64,000 bases of DNA from Kingdonia uniflora (taxonomy: Eukaryota > Streptophyta > Magnoliopsida > Ranunculales > Circaeasteraceae): positions 248,001 through 312,000 of the forward strand of contig JACGCM010000630.1 of the NCBI GenBank assembly GCA_014058105.1. The letters are read 5' to 3'. Made by a program: the position numbers and the translations under genes. Shown one piece after another: positions 42,964-53,437 of the stretch. Numbering within the stretch: the stretch's first letter is position 1; every line of letters starts with the position of its first letter. A model generated the notes under the pieces. That model was not told where the DNA came from, made no database searches, and saw nothing but the letters and a program-made list of their open reading frames with translations.

Positions 42964-45172
42964 TAATTGTGGATATGAACTACAAAATTGTCGATTATAC
43001 ACATAATTGACAATTTCATATATATAGCTATTGTCGATGCATCAGTAAATCGACAATAAATGTTATAGTGCGATTTGCTGGTAATTTTTGATACATGTAT
43101 TAAGCGACAACATACTAATGAATGTACCACTGAGAAAATATCGAGCATAAATCGACAATAGTTTGATTTGGAAAATTCGTAATTGTAACATCTGTAATTA
43201 AAATCCCCATATTTGTAATGGCTAACATGGTTTCAATATCCACGTACGTCATGAGTAATTAGAAAAAACTCAAAAGAAGTCAAAAGTTAAAAAATGTTAA
43301 CACCAAACATTTTTTTCTTCTGATTTTCTTATAAGGTATCTTCGTCAAGTTGATCCTTACGAAAGCTGTAGTAGACAATAACGTAGTTGTTATATTGGCG
43401 ACTTCTTTGGTTATCAATAATTGCATTATCATCTATTGCAAAGCTAGACAATGTTGACAATGAAATGTTGACAATGTCGATAATGTGCCCAGATTCAGTA
43501 AAATCAAACAAACAAAATTGATAAGTTTCAGTGTTAGTTACCCCACAACAACGATGCTCCACATAACCTTGAAATTTATTAGTTTGGGGCTTGATTTCTT
43601 TGTTGTTTGTGGAGAGTGTGTGGAGTCTCGTTACTATTTGAAATTAGGGTTATCTAGAGCATCGTTGTTGTGTGGTTTGAAGTTTCTAACATATTCTTCT
43701 TATGTGGAGCACCCATCTAATAGAGATGAGTGCTTTCTACTTGTCTTTCCACTATTTTGTAGTTTGTGGAAACTATGGGTCACTTTATCTATAAACATTT
43801 GTGACGGGGGAACTCCTTAAAGAGTATTTTAAGACTAAGTACAAAATAGTTTATTTAGAGATTAGTCCTAAGGGGTTAAAGATGGTATCCAGAAGAAGAA
43901 GAAAATAGTTAGTAGAGAAGAGTTGGAGTATCCTCATGCCCTTTTATTTGTGAAATATTTTGTGAAAGAGCAGTAGGTACCCTACTCCCGGGAGTCGCAA
44001 AGCTACTATGCTCTTATTGTTGAAATACTTTTCTATGCTCTTATTGTTGCTACTATACTCTTATCAAGAAAAGAAAAAAGAAAAAAGTAAGTTAGTGGAT
44101 GGGAGAAGAGTTGGAGCATCCACATGTCCTATTTTGTGAAAGAGCAGGTAGGGAGTAGGGGTATTTATTTTGAGAAAGAGCAGGTAGGAACGGGTACCCC
44201 CTACTCCCGGGAGTCGCAAAGCTAAATATTAGATGATCTTTATAAAAGCGTCACTAAGCAAAAGTGCCTTAGTAGAAAGAAATCAAATAATGTAGAAGGT
44301 AGGTTCCTACATTATACAACCGAATTAATCCTTGCTCGAATAAATAATTAATCTTGAAGAAATCATGCACTTACTTGACTCATCAACTGCGACTTCTAGC
44401 CTCTATCATTTTCTATCTATACTAAAATAATTAGTAAGAGCTTAGAATGGGTAATGGACTTCAAATTTTTGCCCTACAAATTTGTGGGGAGTAAACAAAA
44501 AAAAATATGATGCTCATATGGCTTTTCTGAATATAATGTAGCTCTAAAATATGATCCCACTCGATCTCGCACTATTGCTATTTCGCGAGGCAAATTTGAG
44601 TAATTTTGTGCAAGAAACCAAAAAGATTGTAATAATTCGATACATGCAACTAGGCAAATACAGATGATAGTATTGTTTTTATAATCAAAACTTTTGGATG
44701 ATTAATATGATCGACATCGATATGGCACATGCTCTATGACAAGTGACAACACAGGGACTAATCGATATGGCACAAGCTACAATGCTTAATCAAATCCTAG
44801 TTAGAAAATTAACAAGTATCTAATGTCTAATGTGTCTTTGAACATGGACCGATTCTCAGGCTGGTGGGAGTTGGGAGGTTCGGTAGCTATTGGTTTCATT
44901 TAAAATGCGTGTACTATGGTTTAATATAGGGCCTGAACTCATTCATTGCTACGCCTTACGTGTTACTTTAGGTTTCAACTTTCAGTAACTAATAATGGCA
45001 TATACTAACACTAGGTCACCCTCGATGAAAACAGAGAAAATAACAGAACAGTGTTCATAATGGCAGGCAGTGGTGGAGCCAGTTGAGTGGGGGCAGGAAA
45101 TCAGTTGAGTAGGGGGAAAAGTGATATCAGTAAACAATAATCTAGGGGTTTTTGTGACGTGAAAAAATAAAG
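42964..45172. other. Intergenic spacer, old target sequence of the nest
   Basis: This is the continuation of the sequence left of 16693. No gene or domain is recognised. The longest frame (43485-43820, + strand, 111 codons) has no known motif. A repeat of about 100 bp sharing CTACTCCCGGGAGTCGCAAA occurs at 43910-44005 and 44092-44224. A hAT-like terminus CAGTGGTGGAGCCAG is at 45068-45082 without a visible partner. Confidence 0.6.
43910..44224 (+). repeat. Two diverged direct repeats around CTACTCCCGGGAGTCGCAAA
   Basis: Copy 1 is 43910-44005 and copy 2 is 44092-44224. Both start GAGAAGAGTTGGAG and pass through TTGTGAAAGAGCAG to CTACTCCCGGGAGTCGCAAA. Copy 2 carries an internal partial duplication (AGAAAGAGCAGGTAGG). 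Confidence 0.8.
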
Positions 45173-45605
45173 AGTTTTTTAGCTTCTACCCCCATTATGT
45201 TTGGCATATTAGTGTCTACCCCTATCTTTTCCGCATAGGAGTGACGACCCCTTATTTTGGCCTTGGCTCTCAGTCAACACTAACTCTGACTTGACTTGAG
45301 AAAAGTTTAACCCGTTTTAGTCCCTCACACTGTTCACCTGCTTCACCAAATTACCACCGATTACCATCTCACGCGTTTCTCATGTGCACCCTAGTCGGGA
45401 GTTTTGCCCCCAAATTGGTCCAAGTTATCTCTCTCTCTCTCTCCGCCATCAAAACTGTCGGAGATAATTTGTTTTCAACTGAAGTCAACGACGCTTGACT
45501 AAGAAAAAATAGTTACATGGGGGTCTTTCACTTACATATAGCAAATATGGGGGGTAGATACTAATATGAAGAACATAATGGGGGGTATAAGCTAAAAATC
45601 TTTCT
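45173..45605. mobile_element. Unclassified TIR element (MITE-like), about 430 bp
   Basis: Inverted ends of about 55 bp: the left reads GTTTTTTAGCTTCTACCCCC then ATTATGTTTGGCATATTAGT and ends TCTACCCC; the right, inverted, reads ATTTTTAGCTTATACCCCCC then ATTATGTTCTTCATATTAGT and TCTACCCC. The interior has no coding capacity and includes a (CT)n run (45430-45446). The target duplication is not clear, so the superfamily is undecided. Confidence 0.75.
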
Positions 45606-46371
45606 TTAGATGGTGTAAAGATATACAAAAACGTTACTTTCAAGTCTAATCATACCCGCTTACAATAAAAAAAGTCTAATCATATTCTGAGCAACTAGAT
45701 ATGGAGTTATAGTGTGTTTAATTGTATCCTTTGGCATCCATTACAAAATTTAGATTTTTTTTGTTTAAGGAATAACATAAACAAATAAGAGAAGAGTTTG
45801 GAAATAAAGAGCCCCAGGTTGAAAAGGAGAGTTAATCAATGAGAAGATTTTGGTAATAAGGAGCCCAAGTTGCAAAGAAGAGAAAATATTGAAAATCATT
45901 TTAGGTAGAGATATTAAGGGAATAAAAGGGTAATAACTTGAGAATATTACACAGTCTAGCTGTTTAGGTCTAAAATTATTTTATATCTCAGAAGTACCAA
46001 GAAAAACCTGACATTCTTGCAAATATCAACACCCGGGCCAAAATATGGGCGTTGATATTGAAAGTTGCCTCATTATTCAGTGGCACCTCTGCTGCATTAT
46101 GTAGCGTAATTTACGCTTACTCAGAAATGGAATAAAAAGAGTCCTGGCACCCAAAAAGAATTCCGAGGCATTACTGTGCCTCGAGATTATTATTTGGGGA
46201 GTGAGAGAGAGGAGGTTATTATATTTGTTGGCGCCAATTAGGGGAAGCAAAACTTACACCCAAATGTAGTAAATACTAAATAGATAAAGAAAGGTGCGTG
46301 TACGTGTTCTCTTCCGAGAAGCTAGAACTTGATTATATTATTTTATTAGGCCACAGGGGGACCCCACAAAG
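45606..46371. other. Upstream region of the ALDH gene
   Basis: No coding. A palindrome TTGGCGCCAA is at 46228-46237 (E2F-like core) and TACGTG at 46301-46306 (ACGT core). AAGTCTAATCATA occurs twice (about 45641 and 45672). Confidence 0.55.
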
Positions 46372-46374
46372 TGG

Positions 46375-46384
46375 TATTTATATG
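46375..46384 (+). promoter_or_regulatory. Probable TATA box of the ALDH gene
   Basis: TATTTATATG lies about 90 bp before the ATG at 46472, followed by an AG-rich 5' untranslated stretch (AAAAGAGAGAGTC ... AAAGAGAAAGAGAAA) typical of plant leaders. Confidence 0.55.
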
Positions 46385-46471
46385 ACCATATTATTTGCCT
46401 TCCCATACAAAAAAGAGAGAGTCACAGTTGGTAAAAGAGAAGAGAAGCTATAAAGAGAAAGAGAAATAGAT

Positions 46472-49400
46472 ATGGCAGTGGAGAGCAACGGAAGCGCGGA
46501 GAAACACAGCGTCGTTTACGATGTCCCAGAGATAAAGTTTACGAAGCTCTTCATCAATGGAAGTTTCGTAGACGCTGTTTCAGGTAATCTTTTTTTTTTT
46601 TTTTTTTTTTGTCTTCATTTATCTAGGTAAACAATATATGTTTTATCCAAGGAGGATGTCTCCACTTTGTGGTGGATTTTTTTTTCTCTGGTGGCAAAGG
46701 GAATAAAAGGCGATAGGGCTAGTCGGAACAATCTTTAAGCAAACAGTGCAATTTCAAGGAGTATTGCACGGACAACACGGTATAATAATGTATAATAATG
46801 TGTTTTCTTCATGGCCTTTTGAGTAACAAATATTTTGCAACCCATGTCTCAACCATTACTCAAAAAGGCTGAAATTACGACTACATATATATATATATCG
46901 TTAATCAAAATGATTTAGATAATGAAACATTGAGAAGATGGTTATGATTACTGGTACATCAAAGCTGCTGATTAATCATCTGTACTACGGTAATATTATT
47001 CAATTAAGGTCATCTACCTAAAATGCTCTTTATTTTTCAATTATTTCAGTTACATCAATTTTAAAAGCACATGGGTAATAATTTTCATAGAATTTTCTTT
47101 ATGAAAGTTCATATATATATTTTTTCTTCCAATTTTCTGGATGTGAAAATTCAGAATTTACAGATTTTCATCAATGAAAGTTTGGGATTTTTTTATATTT
47201 TAGGCGTCACATACAAAGCGCATGTACAAGCAGGTGTCACTTAATCACGTCTGCGCTTAAGGCGTTATAGTATTGATTTGAGCAAGTTGTTTGATTTATT
47301 TGATAAAATGCATGAATGACTTGACAAAGATGGAGTGACCTAACATGAGATTCTGGGAAAGACATGTTTAAATCCTTATTGTTTGTGTAACTGAAACAGG
47401 AAAAACTTTTGAAACAATTGATCCAAGAACGGGAGAAGTGATAGCAAAGGTGGCAGAAGGAGATAAAGAAGATATTGACTTGGCTGTGAAAGCTGCTAGA
47501 AATGCTTTTGATCATGGGAAATGGTCTCGTATGTCTGGTTTTGTGAGTCATTTTCACACATACAAATTTAGGGTTTTTCAATTCTTATTCCTTGTTATAA
47601 AATTTTCCCATATGTTATATTTATAAGTTTTCCTCAGGGCCGGCCCTATGCAAAAAAAAAATTGGGCATTTTTTACTAATTTTTATTTTTATTTTTGTAG
47701 TTTAGAGAATTTTTTTTGTGTGGTACTAGGCCTTGTTTTGAGAAGTTGGGTATTTGATTTGTGGCATTGTATAATGGGTTTGGTGTTGTTGTCAAATCTA
47801 AAATGAGTTGGGTTTAATATAAACTTTTTTTTTTTTTTTGGGCGAGGCATTTTTTTATATATTTTTTGGGCCCTGTGCGTCGCACATATGCACACCCTCA
47901 TGGCCGGGCCTGGTTCTCCTAGATTTGCCTACTCCAAGTTTTATCTCGAGATTTTCTCTCCCAACTAACCAAATTACTATAGTCTATAGCTCTTTTCGAA
48001 GGAAGGGGCTATTGGGATATCACTCATAATTCGTAATAAGATACACCATCTTTTCTTTTTTCATTCAAATAATTGGCTTTTTGTTGTCGCATGAATGTAT
48101 GGTTTCAGGAGAGAGGGCAGATAATGATGAAATTTGCAGACTTAGTAGACAAACATACAGATGAGCTAGCTGTTTTGGATGCTATAGATGCTGGCAAGTT
48201 GCTCAGTTCGGGGAAGATGTTGGACATTCCAGACTCTGCAAATGTACTAAGGTATTATGCAGGAGCTGCAGATAAAATCCACGGAAAGACGTTAAAAATG
48301 TCTCGTGAGCTTTTTGGGTACACTTTGCTGGAGCCTGTGGGTGTTGTAGGACACATTATCCCATGGAACTTTCCCTCTGGAATGTTCTTCTCAAAGGTTT
48401 CCCCTGCCTTAGCTGCTGGGTGCACAATGATAGTCAAACCTGCCGAACAAACGCCACTTTCGGCTCTCTATTACGCCCATCTTGCTAAGTTGGTAATGTT
48501 CAATTTGTATTACTTTTCTATGCTCTTATTGTTACTACTATGTCGTATATTTGTTACTTATATTTAAATGAGGAGATTATGATTTTTGTTTGTATTTGTT
48601 ACTTATATTTAAATGAGGAGATTATGATTTTTGTTTGATCATATTTTGCATTAAATGTTCTTTTCTCAAACATATCAGGCTGGTATCCCGGATGGCGTGC
48701 TCAATGTTGTTAATGGATTTGGCCAGAAAGCCGGTGCAGCCATAAGTTCTCATATGGATATTGATAAGGTGAATCTCTAGCCCATCTTCGGTTATTCCCA
48801 TACCTACACATTGATACATATGTCAAGATTTGTTCTTATATTAACCATGCAATGGTTCTTCAGATAAGTTTTACAGGGTCTACAGAAGTTGGAAGAATAG
48901 TAATGAAAGCTGCAGCAGAAAGCAATTTGAAGGTTGTTTCACTTGAGTTGGGTGGAAAATCACCTGTCATAATCTTTGATGACGCTGATGTTGACACTGC
49001 TGTTGATCTCGCTCTTCTCGGCATTTTATATAACAAGGCAATTACTGTTTCAAGAACTTTAAATGTAATCTTGCACTAATATAGATTCAAAAACTAACTT
49101 TGATAATTAATTGAATGATTTTCAGGGAGAAGTATGTGTTGCTGGATCTCGTGTTTACGTTCAGGAAGGTATTTACGACGAGTTTGTGAAAAAAATATCT
49201 GTGAAAGCAAATAATTGGGTGGTTGGAGATCCTTTTGATCCCCGTGTTCAACAAGGACCTCAGGTATCTTAAGTGTACATTATAGTTCATGCTTACATCT
49301 ATCTACTAAACCCTCAAAGCTCTAGCCAATTTTACTTTATGTGGTGTAGGTTGATAAAAATCAATTCGAGAAAGTTCTTTCATATATTGAGTATGGAAAG

Positions 49401-50217
49401 AGAGACGGAGCTACCTTGCTCACTGGGGGTAAAGCTATTGGTGAGAAGGGATATTATATTCAACCCACCATTTTTACTGACGTCACGGTAATTTCCTATG
49501 CCTAAGAACGCAACCGTATCTTGCGTATTAGCATAATATTTCAAGGAAGTCAAAATTGTTGAATAAGGCACTTCCACCAGAAAAGTTTGAATGACTTATG
49601 ATGATTGATGACCAATTGGTTTAACTTAGCAGTCCTCTCATACATGTTAACAATTGCCTATCCACAAAATATATATGTGATCCTGAATGATTCTCGCGTG
49701 TGGTGTCAGGATGTAGTAACTTTAATTTTTTTCCCATGTACTAATTGTTGATTACTTGATCAGGAGAATATGTCAATTGTTAAGGATGAAATATTTGGGC
49801 CAGTTTTGGCTCTAATGAAGTTCAAGTAAGTTTTGATTTATCTCTTTTTTCTTTGCAACTCGGACATTTTATAATCCAAAACCTTACACAATTTTGGTAG
49901 ATCCGGAAACAAAATCATTTGACATTCTGTAATTTTGTTATAGGACTATTGAGGAAGCAATTGAGAAGGCTAACAATACGAAATACGGTCTAGCAGCAGG
50001 AATTGTGACTAAGGACTTAAACGTGGCTAACAGAGTTTCGAGATCGATTCGTGCTGGTACAATTTGGATCAATTGTTACTTGGAGTTTGATAGAGACGTT
50101 CCTTTTGGTGGCTACAAGATGAGTGGGTTTGGAAAGGATGATGGATTAGATTCGCTGCACAAGTATCTCAATGTTAAATCTGTTGTAACTCCCCTTTACA
50201 ATTCTCCATGGCTCTAG
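46472..50217 (+). CDS. ALDH2C4: Aldehyde dehydrogenase, ALDH2C group (REF1-like), nine exons
   Basis: NAD(P)-dependent oxidation of aldehydes to acids. Members of this cytosolic group convert sinapaldehyde and coniferaldehyde to sinapate and ferulate in phenylpropanoid metabolism. Exons: 46472-46583, 47400-47542, 48109-48492, 48679-48768, 48864-49037, 49126-49263, 49350-49487, 49764-49825, 49944-50217, giving 1515 nt or 504 residues, the usual family length. All joins keep frame. Catalytic residues are present: Asn172 (PWNF), Glu271 (LELGGKSP), Cys305 (GEVCVAGSR), plus the nucleotide-binding FTGSTEVGR and the ending [20 protein letters not shown]. No signal or transit peptide is seen; it starts [14 protein letters not shown], supporting a cytosolic place. 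The intron after exon 5 begins GC, not GT; the other donors are GT. Residue Leu213 stands where the family usually has Glu. Intron 2 holds a hAT MITE. The symbol is by similarity; orthology is not shown. Confidence 0.93.
47635..47912. mobile_element. hAT-type MITE in intron 2 of the ALDH gene
   Basis: Ends CAGGGCCGGCC (left) and, inverted, CAGGCCCGGCC (right). An 8-bp target duplication, gttttcct (47627-47634) and gttctcct (47913-47920), matches at 7 of 8. The 278-bp interior is T-rich and non-coding. The 8-bp TSD and CAGGG-type ends are the marks of hAT elements. Confidence 0.85.
48548..48637 (+). repeat. 45-bp perfect tandem duplication in ALDH intron 3
   Basis: TATTTGTTACTTATATTTAA ... 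ATTTTTGTTTG occurs at 48548-48592 and again, without a difference I can see, at 48593-48637. It must be recent. It leaves the splice sites of the intron unchanged. Confidence 0.93.
49038..49125 (+). other. GC-AG intron of the ALDH gene (intron 5)
   Basis: Exon 5 ends AACAAG and the intron starts GCAATT; it ends TTTTCAG before GGAGAAG. Splicing here restores YNK-GEVCVAG, the family's catalytic cysteine motif, in phase 0. No GT nearby keeps the frame. AAG/GC is the usual exon end for plant GC donors. Confidence 0.85.
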
Positions 50218-50802
50218 TGCTCCACCTTAAGGCCTATTTGTACGCAGACGTCGTAAGTTTCAGTCCACGTAAATATACTTATTTATTTTTCATTTTCTCT
50301 TTACAAAGGTTCTATCTCTGCAGATCATATTTATCATTTTTAATCGTTATATGGAAATATAGATGGAGTTTTGTGTATCTATCATACAATAATTTTAGCC
50401 TGGCGATTTACAATCCTCTCATCTGTTGTTTTCAGTAAGTTCCAGATCAACATATATGATCAACATATATGCATTTACTCTTCTTTGCTGTTTGTTTATT
50501 TAAAGTAAGAGATGCATGTATGCCGTTTCCTTTACATTACAACCAGTAAAAGAACAACTCTGTTCTGAGAGTTCAAGAACATCATGGCACAACTCGTTTG
50601 GGTCGAACTTATACTGCTAAGGTGCGATCTGCAGGATTTGAAACAAACTCGTTTAATTCAAAGGGTGGGTGTCACACAAATACTGCACATTTTCATTGAT
50701 ACATATAAAGTGCAAGGTTTACAAGTACATAAGCACATAATGTATATACATAATGAAGATACAGGGATGGTTGTGACATAATAATAGAAAGTTTCTCACA
50801 TA
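50218..50802. other. Spacer between ALDH and the cysteine protease pseudogene
   Basis: It holds the ALDH 3' untranslated region and, in the opposite direction, that of the protease pseudogene. The two genes converge, ends about 585 bp apart. The short frames (50208-50438 and 50584-50781) have no recognisable content. Confidence 0.6.
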
Positions 50803-51913
50803 CTATGCAGTGGGGTAAGAGGAATCCGTGGCAATGCCGCAGATACCTTCCTTGGCAGCGATACCTCTTTCCATCCTTACATATCCTTCTTCACCCCAAC
50901 TGGTACCCCCGAAGTTTTTAACGAGCCAATATTTGGTCCCATCGCTATTAGTGCCATAGCCAACTGCAGTCACACCATGATCTAGGTCCGTGCCACATTC
51001 CCTGTTGAATACACCACTTGAATAAAACTGGAAGGCAGAACCGCCAGCATCAATGGACACAGCAATTGGTTGGTTAGCAATGGCTTTCAATAAAGCTTTC
51101 TCACTGTTTGCAGGTACAACTTCATAACCAGTGATTTTAGCTGCAGGCGATGACGTTTTTTTGGCATTTCATGTTCCATCAATTTCAATAGTGAGTATCA
51201 GTCGCGAGACCTTTGTTGTGTTGGATGAATTGAAAGGCGTCCTCCATTTCGCCTCCACTACAACAACCTTGATCCACACCACTTGTATCACCGTCTACAA
51301 CCTCCTGCTTAGACAACGATATTAATTTACCAGTTGTTAGTTGAGTGATGCCTTCGGTTGTTCCTACGGCTGAAAACGCCCAACACGATCCTATATGCAG
51401 TAATTTAATGATGTGAGCAAAAATTAAATTTGCCTAGAAAGTAAAATAGAAAATACGATTTTTTCGCTCTCACTTACCATTAGCCTTGGTCCTTGATTCG
51501 GTGTAACAGCATCTTTCTTTCTCCAATCCAAGCTGGATGGAACTGCAGTAACATTTTCGTACTTAAATGACGTTAAAGTAGTCTTTGGGCAAGGTCAATT
51601 TTTATACCCATTATGAAATGCTACAAACTCTTCATTCGTTTGGTCAGCAAATTCGTTGATACTCAAACTTGTACAGTCTGACCCCCTTTTTATTAAAAGA
51701 GTTTATGAACTCCAAGTTTGCCTTGAATATGTTGAATCGTTTCTCTTTCTCATCCAAATCAGTATATACTTTCCCACAACGGATCATCCGATGTTCGTGG
51801 GTCTCAATCATGGATGATTCATACAGTGTACGCGACATCATCGCTTGAGAAGCCCAGATACCTAATACAAATAAGGCCACAAACATGAATTGCAATTGGG
51901 TTGATGAAGCCAT
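50803..51913 (-). pseudogene. Papain-family cysteine protease (SAG39-like) pseudogene
   Basis: Two exons on the minus strand, 51913-51478 and 51390-50803, with an 87-bp GT-AG intron at the family's position just before the active-site cysteine. Exon 1 has a hydrophobic signal peptide (LQFMFVALFVLGIWASQAMM), then the I29 inhibitory propeptide (DEKEKRFNIFKANLEFINSF), a frameshift, INEFADQTNEEF in another frame, a stop, and SSLDWRKKDAVTPNQG, the mature start. Exon 2 has GSCWAFSAVGTTEGI (active Cys intact), CCSGGEMEDAFQFI, a frameshift and at least one stop, then [29 protein letters not shown] (active His intact) and [20 protein letters not shown]. In the last, the normal K-N-S-W-G is K-N-F-G-G; the asparagine remains. 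The protein ends YPTA as family members do. Such vacuolar proteases act in senescence, but this copy cannot be translated. It converges on the ALDH gene. Confidence 0.9.
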
Positions 51914-51993
51914 AATGTGACCCTGTAAGTATTAGAAGATCGAATGGAGGAATTGGATAGCTAAACATATTTTCAACCATTCAGTGTTCTTAG

Positions 51994-52003
51994 CTTATAT
52001 AAG
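51994..52003 (-). promoter_or_regulatory. TATA-like box upstream of the protease pseudogene
   Basis: CTTATATAAG (its own reverse complement) lies about 80 bp upstream of the ATG at 51913 on the minus strand. This is a normal plant distance. Confidence 0.6.
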
Positions 52004-52299
52004 CGAAAAATATGCATTGTTTTAGACTTGCACAACGTCGTGCTGGGTAAGTTGTAGACTACTGAAGCTTCGAAAAGGAGTTTGTGATATTAAATGTATC
52101 ACAACTTATGGTAAGTAGTCTCCATTTGATCTTTCCTTCATCCTTGTAAGAACTATTCGTAGTTTGATTTGTTTTCTGTTGATTGTCAAACCGTCTCTAA
52201 CGAGTTATGCTACCACATGCCCAAACTTTTGCCCCAAACTTTTGAATCCATTATCGAGTCATGGATGATGATAAAGAGTGGTTTTTCTTCCATCACTTT

Positions 52300-52532
52300 A
52301 TAATAAAACAAGAAGGGAGGTATTTGTGTCTTCCTCAATTAAGGTTTAGACTTGTGTAACCTTGTATATATAGAACGCAATTACAATTACAATATATTAA
52401 GAGAACTGGAATGGAAAAGAATCCTAGCTAATGGAGAAACAATATATACATGAGATTTCCTAAATAAGAAACTAAATATCTTAGAGTGCTAGCCAAGATA
52501 CAGATCCTCCAAGGATCTTAATACTCCCCCTC
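52300..52532 (-). repeat. 3' LTR of the minus-strand copia element
   Basis: It matches 57007-57239. It is preceded (minus strand) by the pol stop and the purine tract GAGGGGGAG. The boundary near 52524-52532 is approximate because the start is TATTAAG rather than TG. Confidence 0.82.
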
Positions 52533-53421
52533 AAGTTGGGTGTATGGCCATAACACCCAACTTGCGAATTAGTTGATGAAAAGGGTCCTTCCCTAAAGGC
52601 TTTGTGAACAGATCCACAATCTGAGCGGAAGATGAGATATATCGAGGAAGTAATAGTTTGACTTGAATCTTCTCACGAATGAAGTGACAGTCTATTTCTA
52701 TATGCTTTGTACGTTCATGAAAAACTGGATTTTCGGCAATGTGAATGGCAGCTTGATTATCACAGTACATATACATAGCTTGAGGATGGGGTATGCCCAA
52801 ATCTCTGAGTAGATACTTCAACCATTGCAATTCACATGCGAGGGTGGCCATAGAGCGATATTCCGCCTCTGCTGAGGACTGTGAGACTGTATGTTGTTTC
52901 TTCGTTTTCCAAGAGATTGGACTAGAACCAAGTAATGTACAAAAGCTGGTAGTAGATCGACGTGTAATAGGGCATCCTGCCCAATCAGAATCACAAAAAC
53001 TACTCATGTACAAACTGCTAGAAGAAGAAAGTAAGATACCTTTACCAATAGATCCTTTAAGGTACCGTAGAACGCGATGCGCCGCATCCATGTGGGAAGT
53101 ACGAGGGGACTGCATAAATTGACTCAAAGCTTGAACAAAAAATGTGAGATCTGGTCGTGTAACAGTGAGATATATAAGACGACCAACTAATCGACGATAT
53201 AAAGTCGGATCGGGCAATAAACTACCATCATGTGGATTTAAATGAAGATTTTGTTCCATGGGAAAATCATAAACGCAACCACCAATTAAACCAGAATCAA
53301 CGACGATATCCATAGCATATTTACGTTGAGTAAGGAAAATACCATCCTTAGAAGGAGCTACTTCAATTCTAAGAAAGTACTTCAAACGGCCAAGATCTTT
53401 AATATAAAATTTTTGCGCCAA
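52531..53421 (-). pseudogene. Copia RT C-terminus and RNase H
   Basis: A 296-codon open frame contains FYIKDLGRLKYFLRIEVAPS, IFLTQRKYAMDIV, GRLIYLTVTRPDLTFFVQAL, SHMDAAHRVLRYLKGSIGKG and then RNase H: FCDSDWAGCPITRRSTTSFC, SWKTKKQHTVSQSSAEAEYR, MYCDNQAAIHIAENPVFHER, TKHIEIDCHFIREKI. The D-E-D residues of RNase H are present. It ends IHPT, just before the purine tract. A stop at about 53438 separates it from the upstream RT part. Confidence 0.93.
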
Positions 53422-53437
53422 GAAATTCTTGAGTTTC

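Noticed and set aside
43485..43820. 111-codon open frame in the spacer before the ALDH gene
   Set aside because: It contains no known motif, its composition follows local base content, and it lies in old transposon-target DNA. Not enough to call a gene.
45068..45082. CAGTGGTGGAGCCAG, a hAT-like terminal sequence
   Set aside because: No inverted partner or 8-bp target duplication was found nearby, so I do not call an element.
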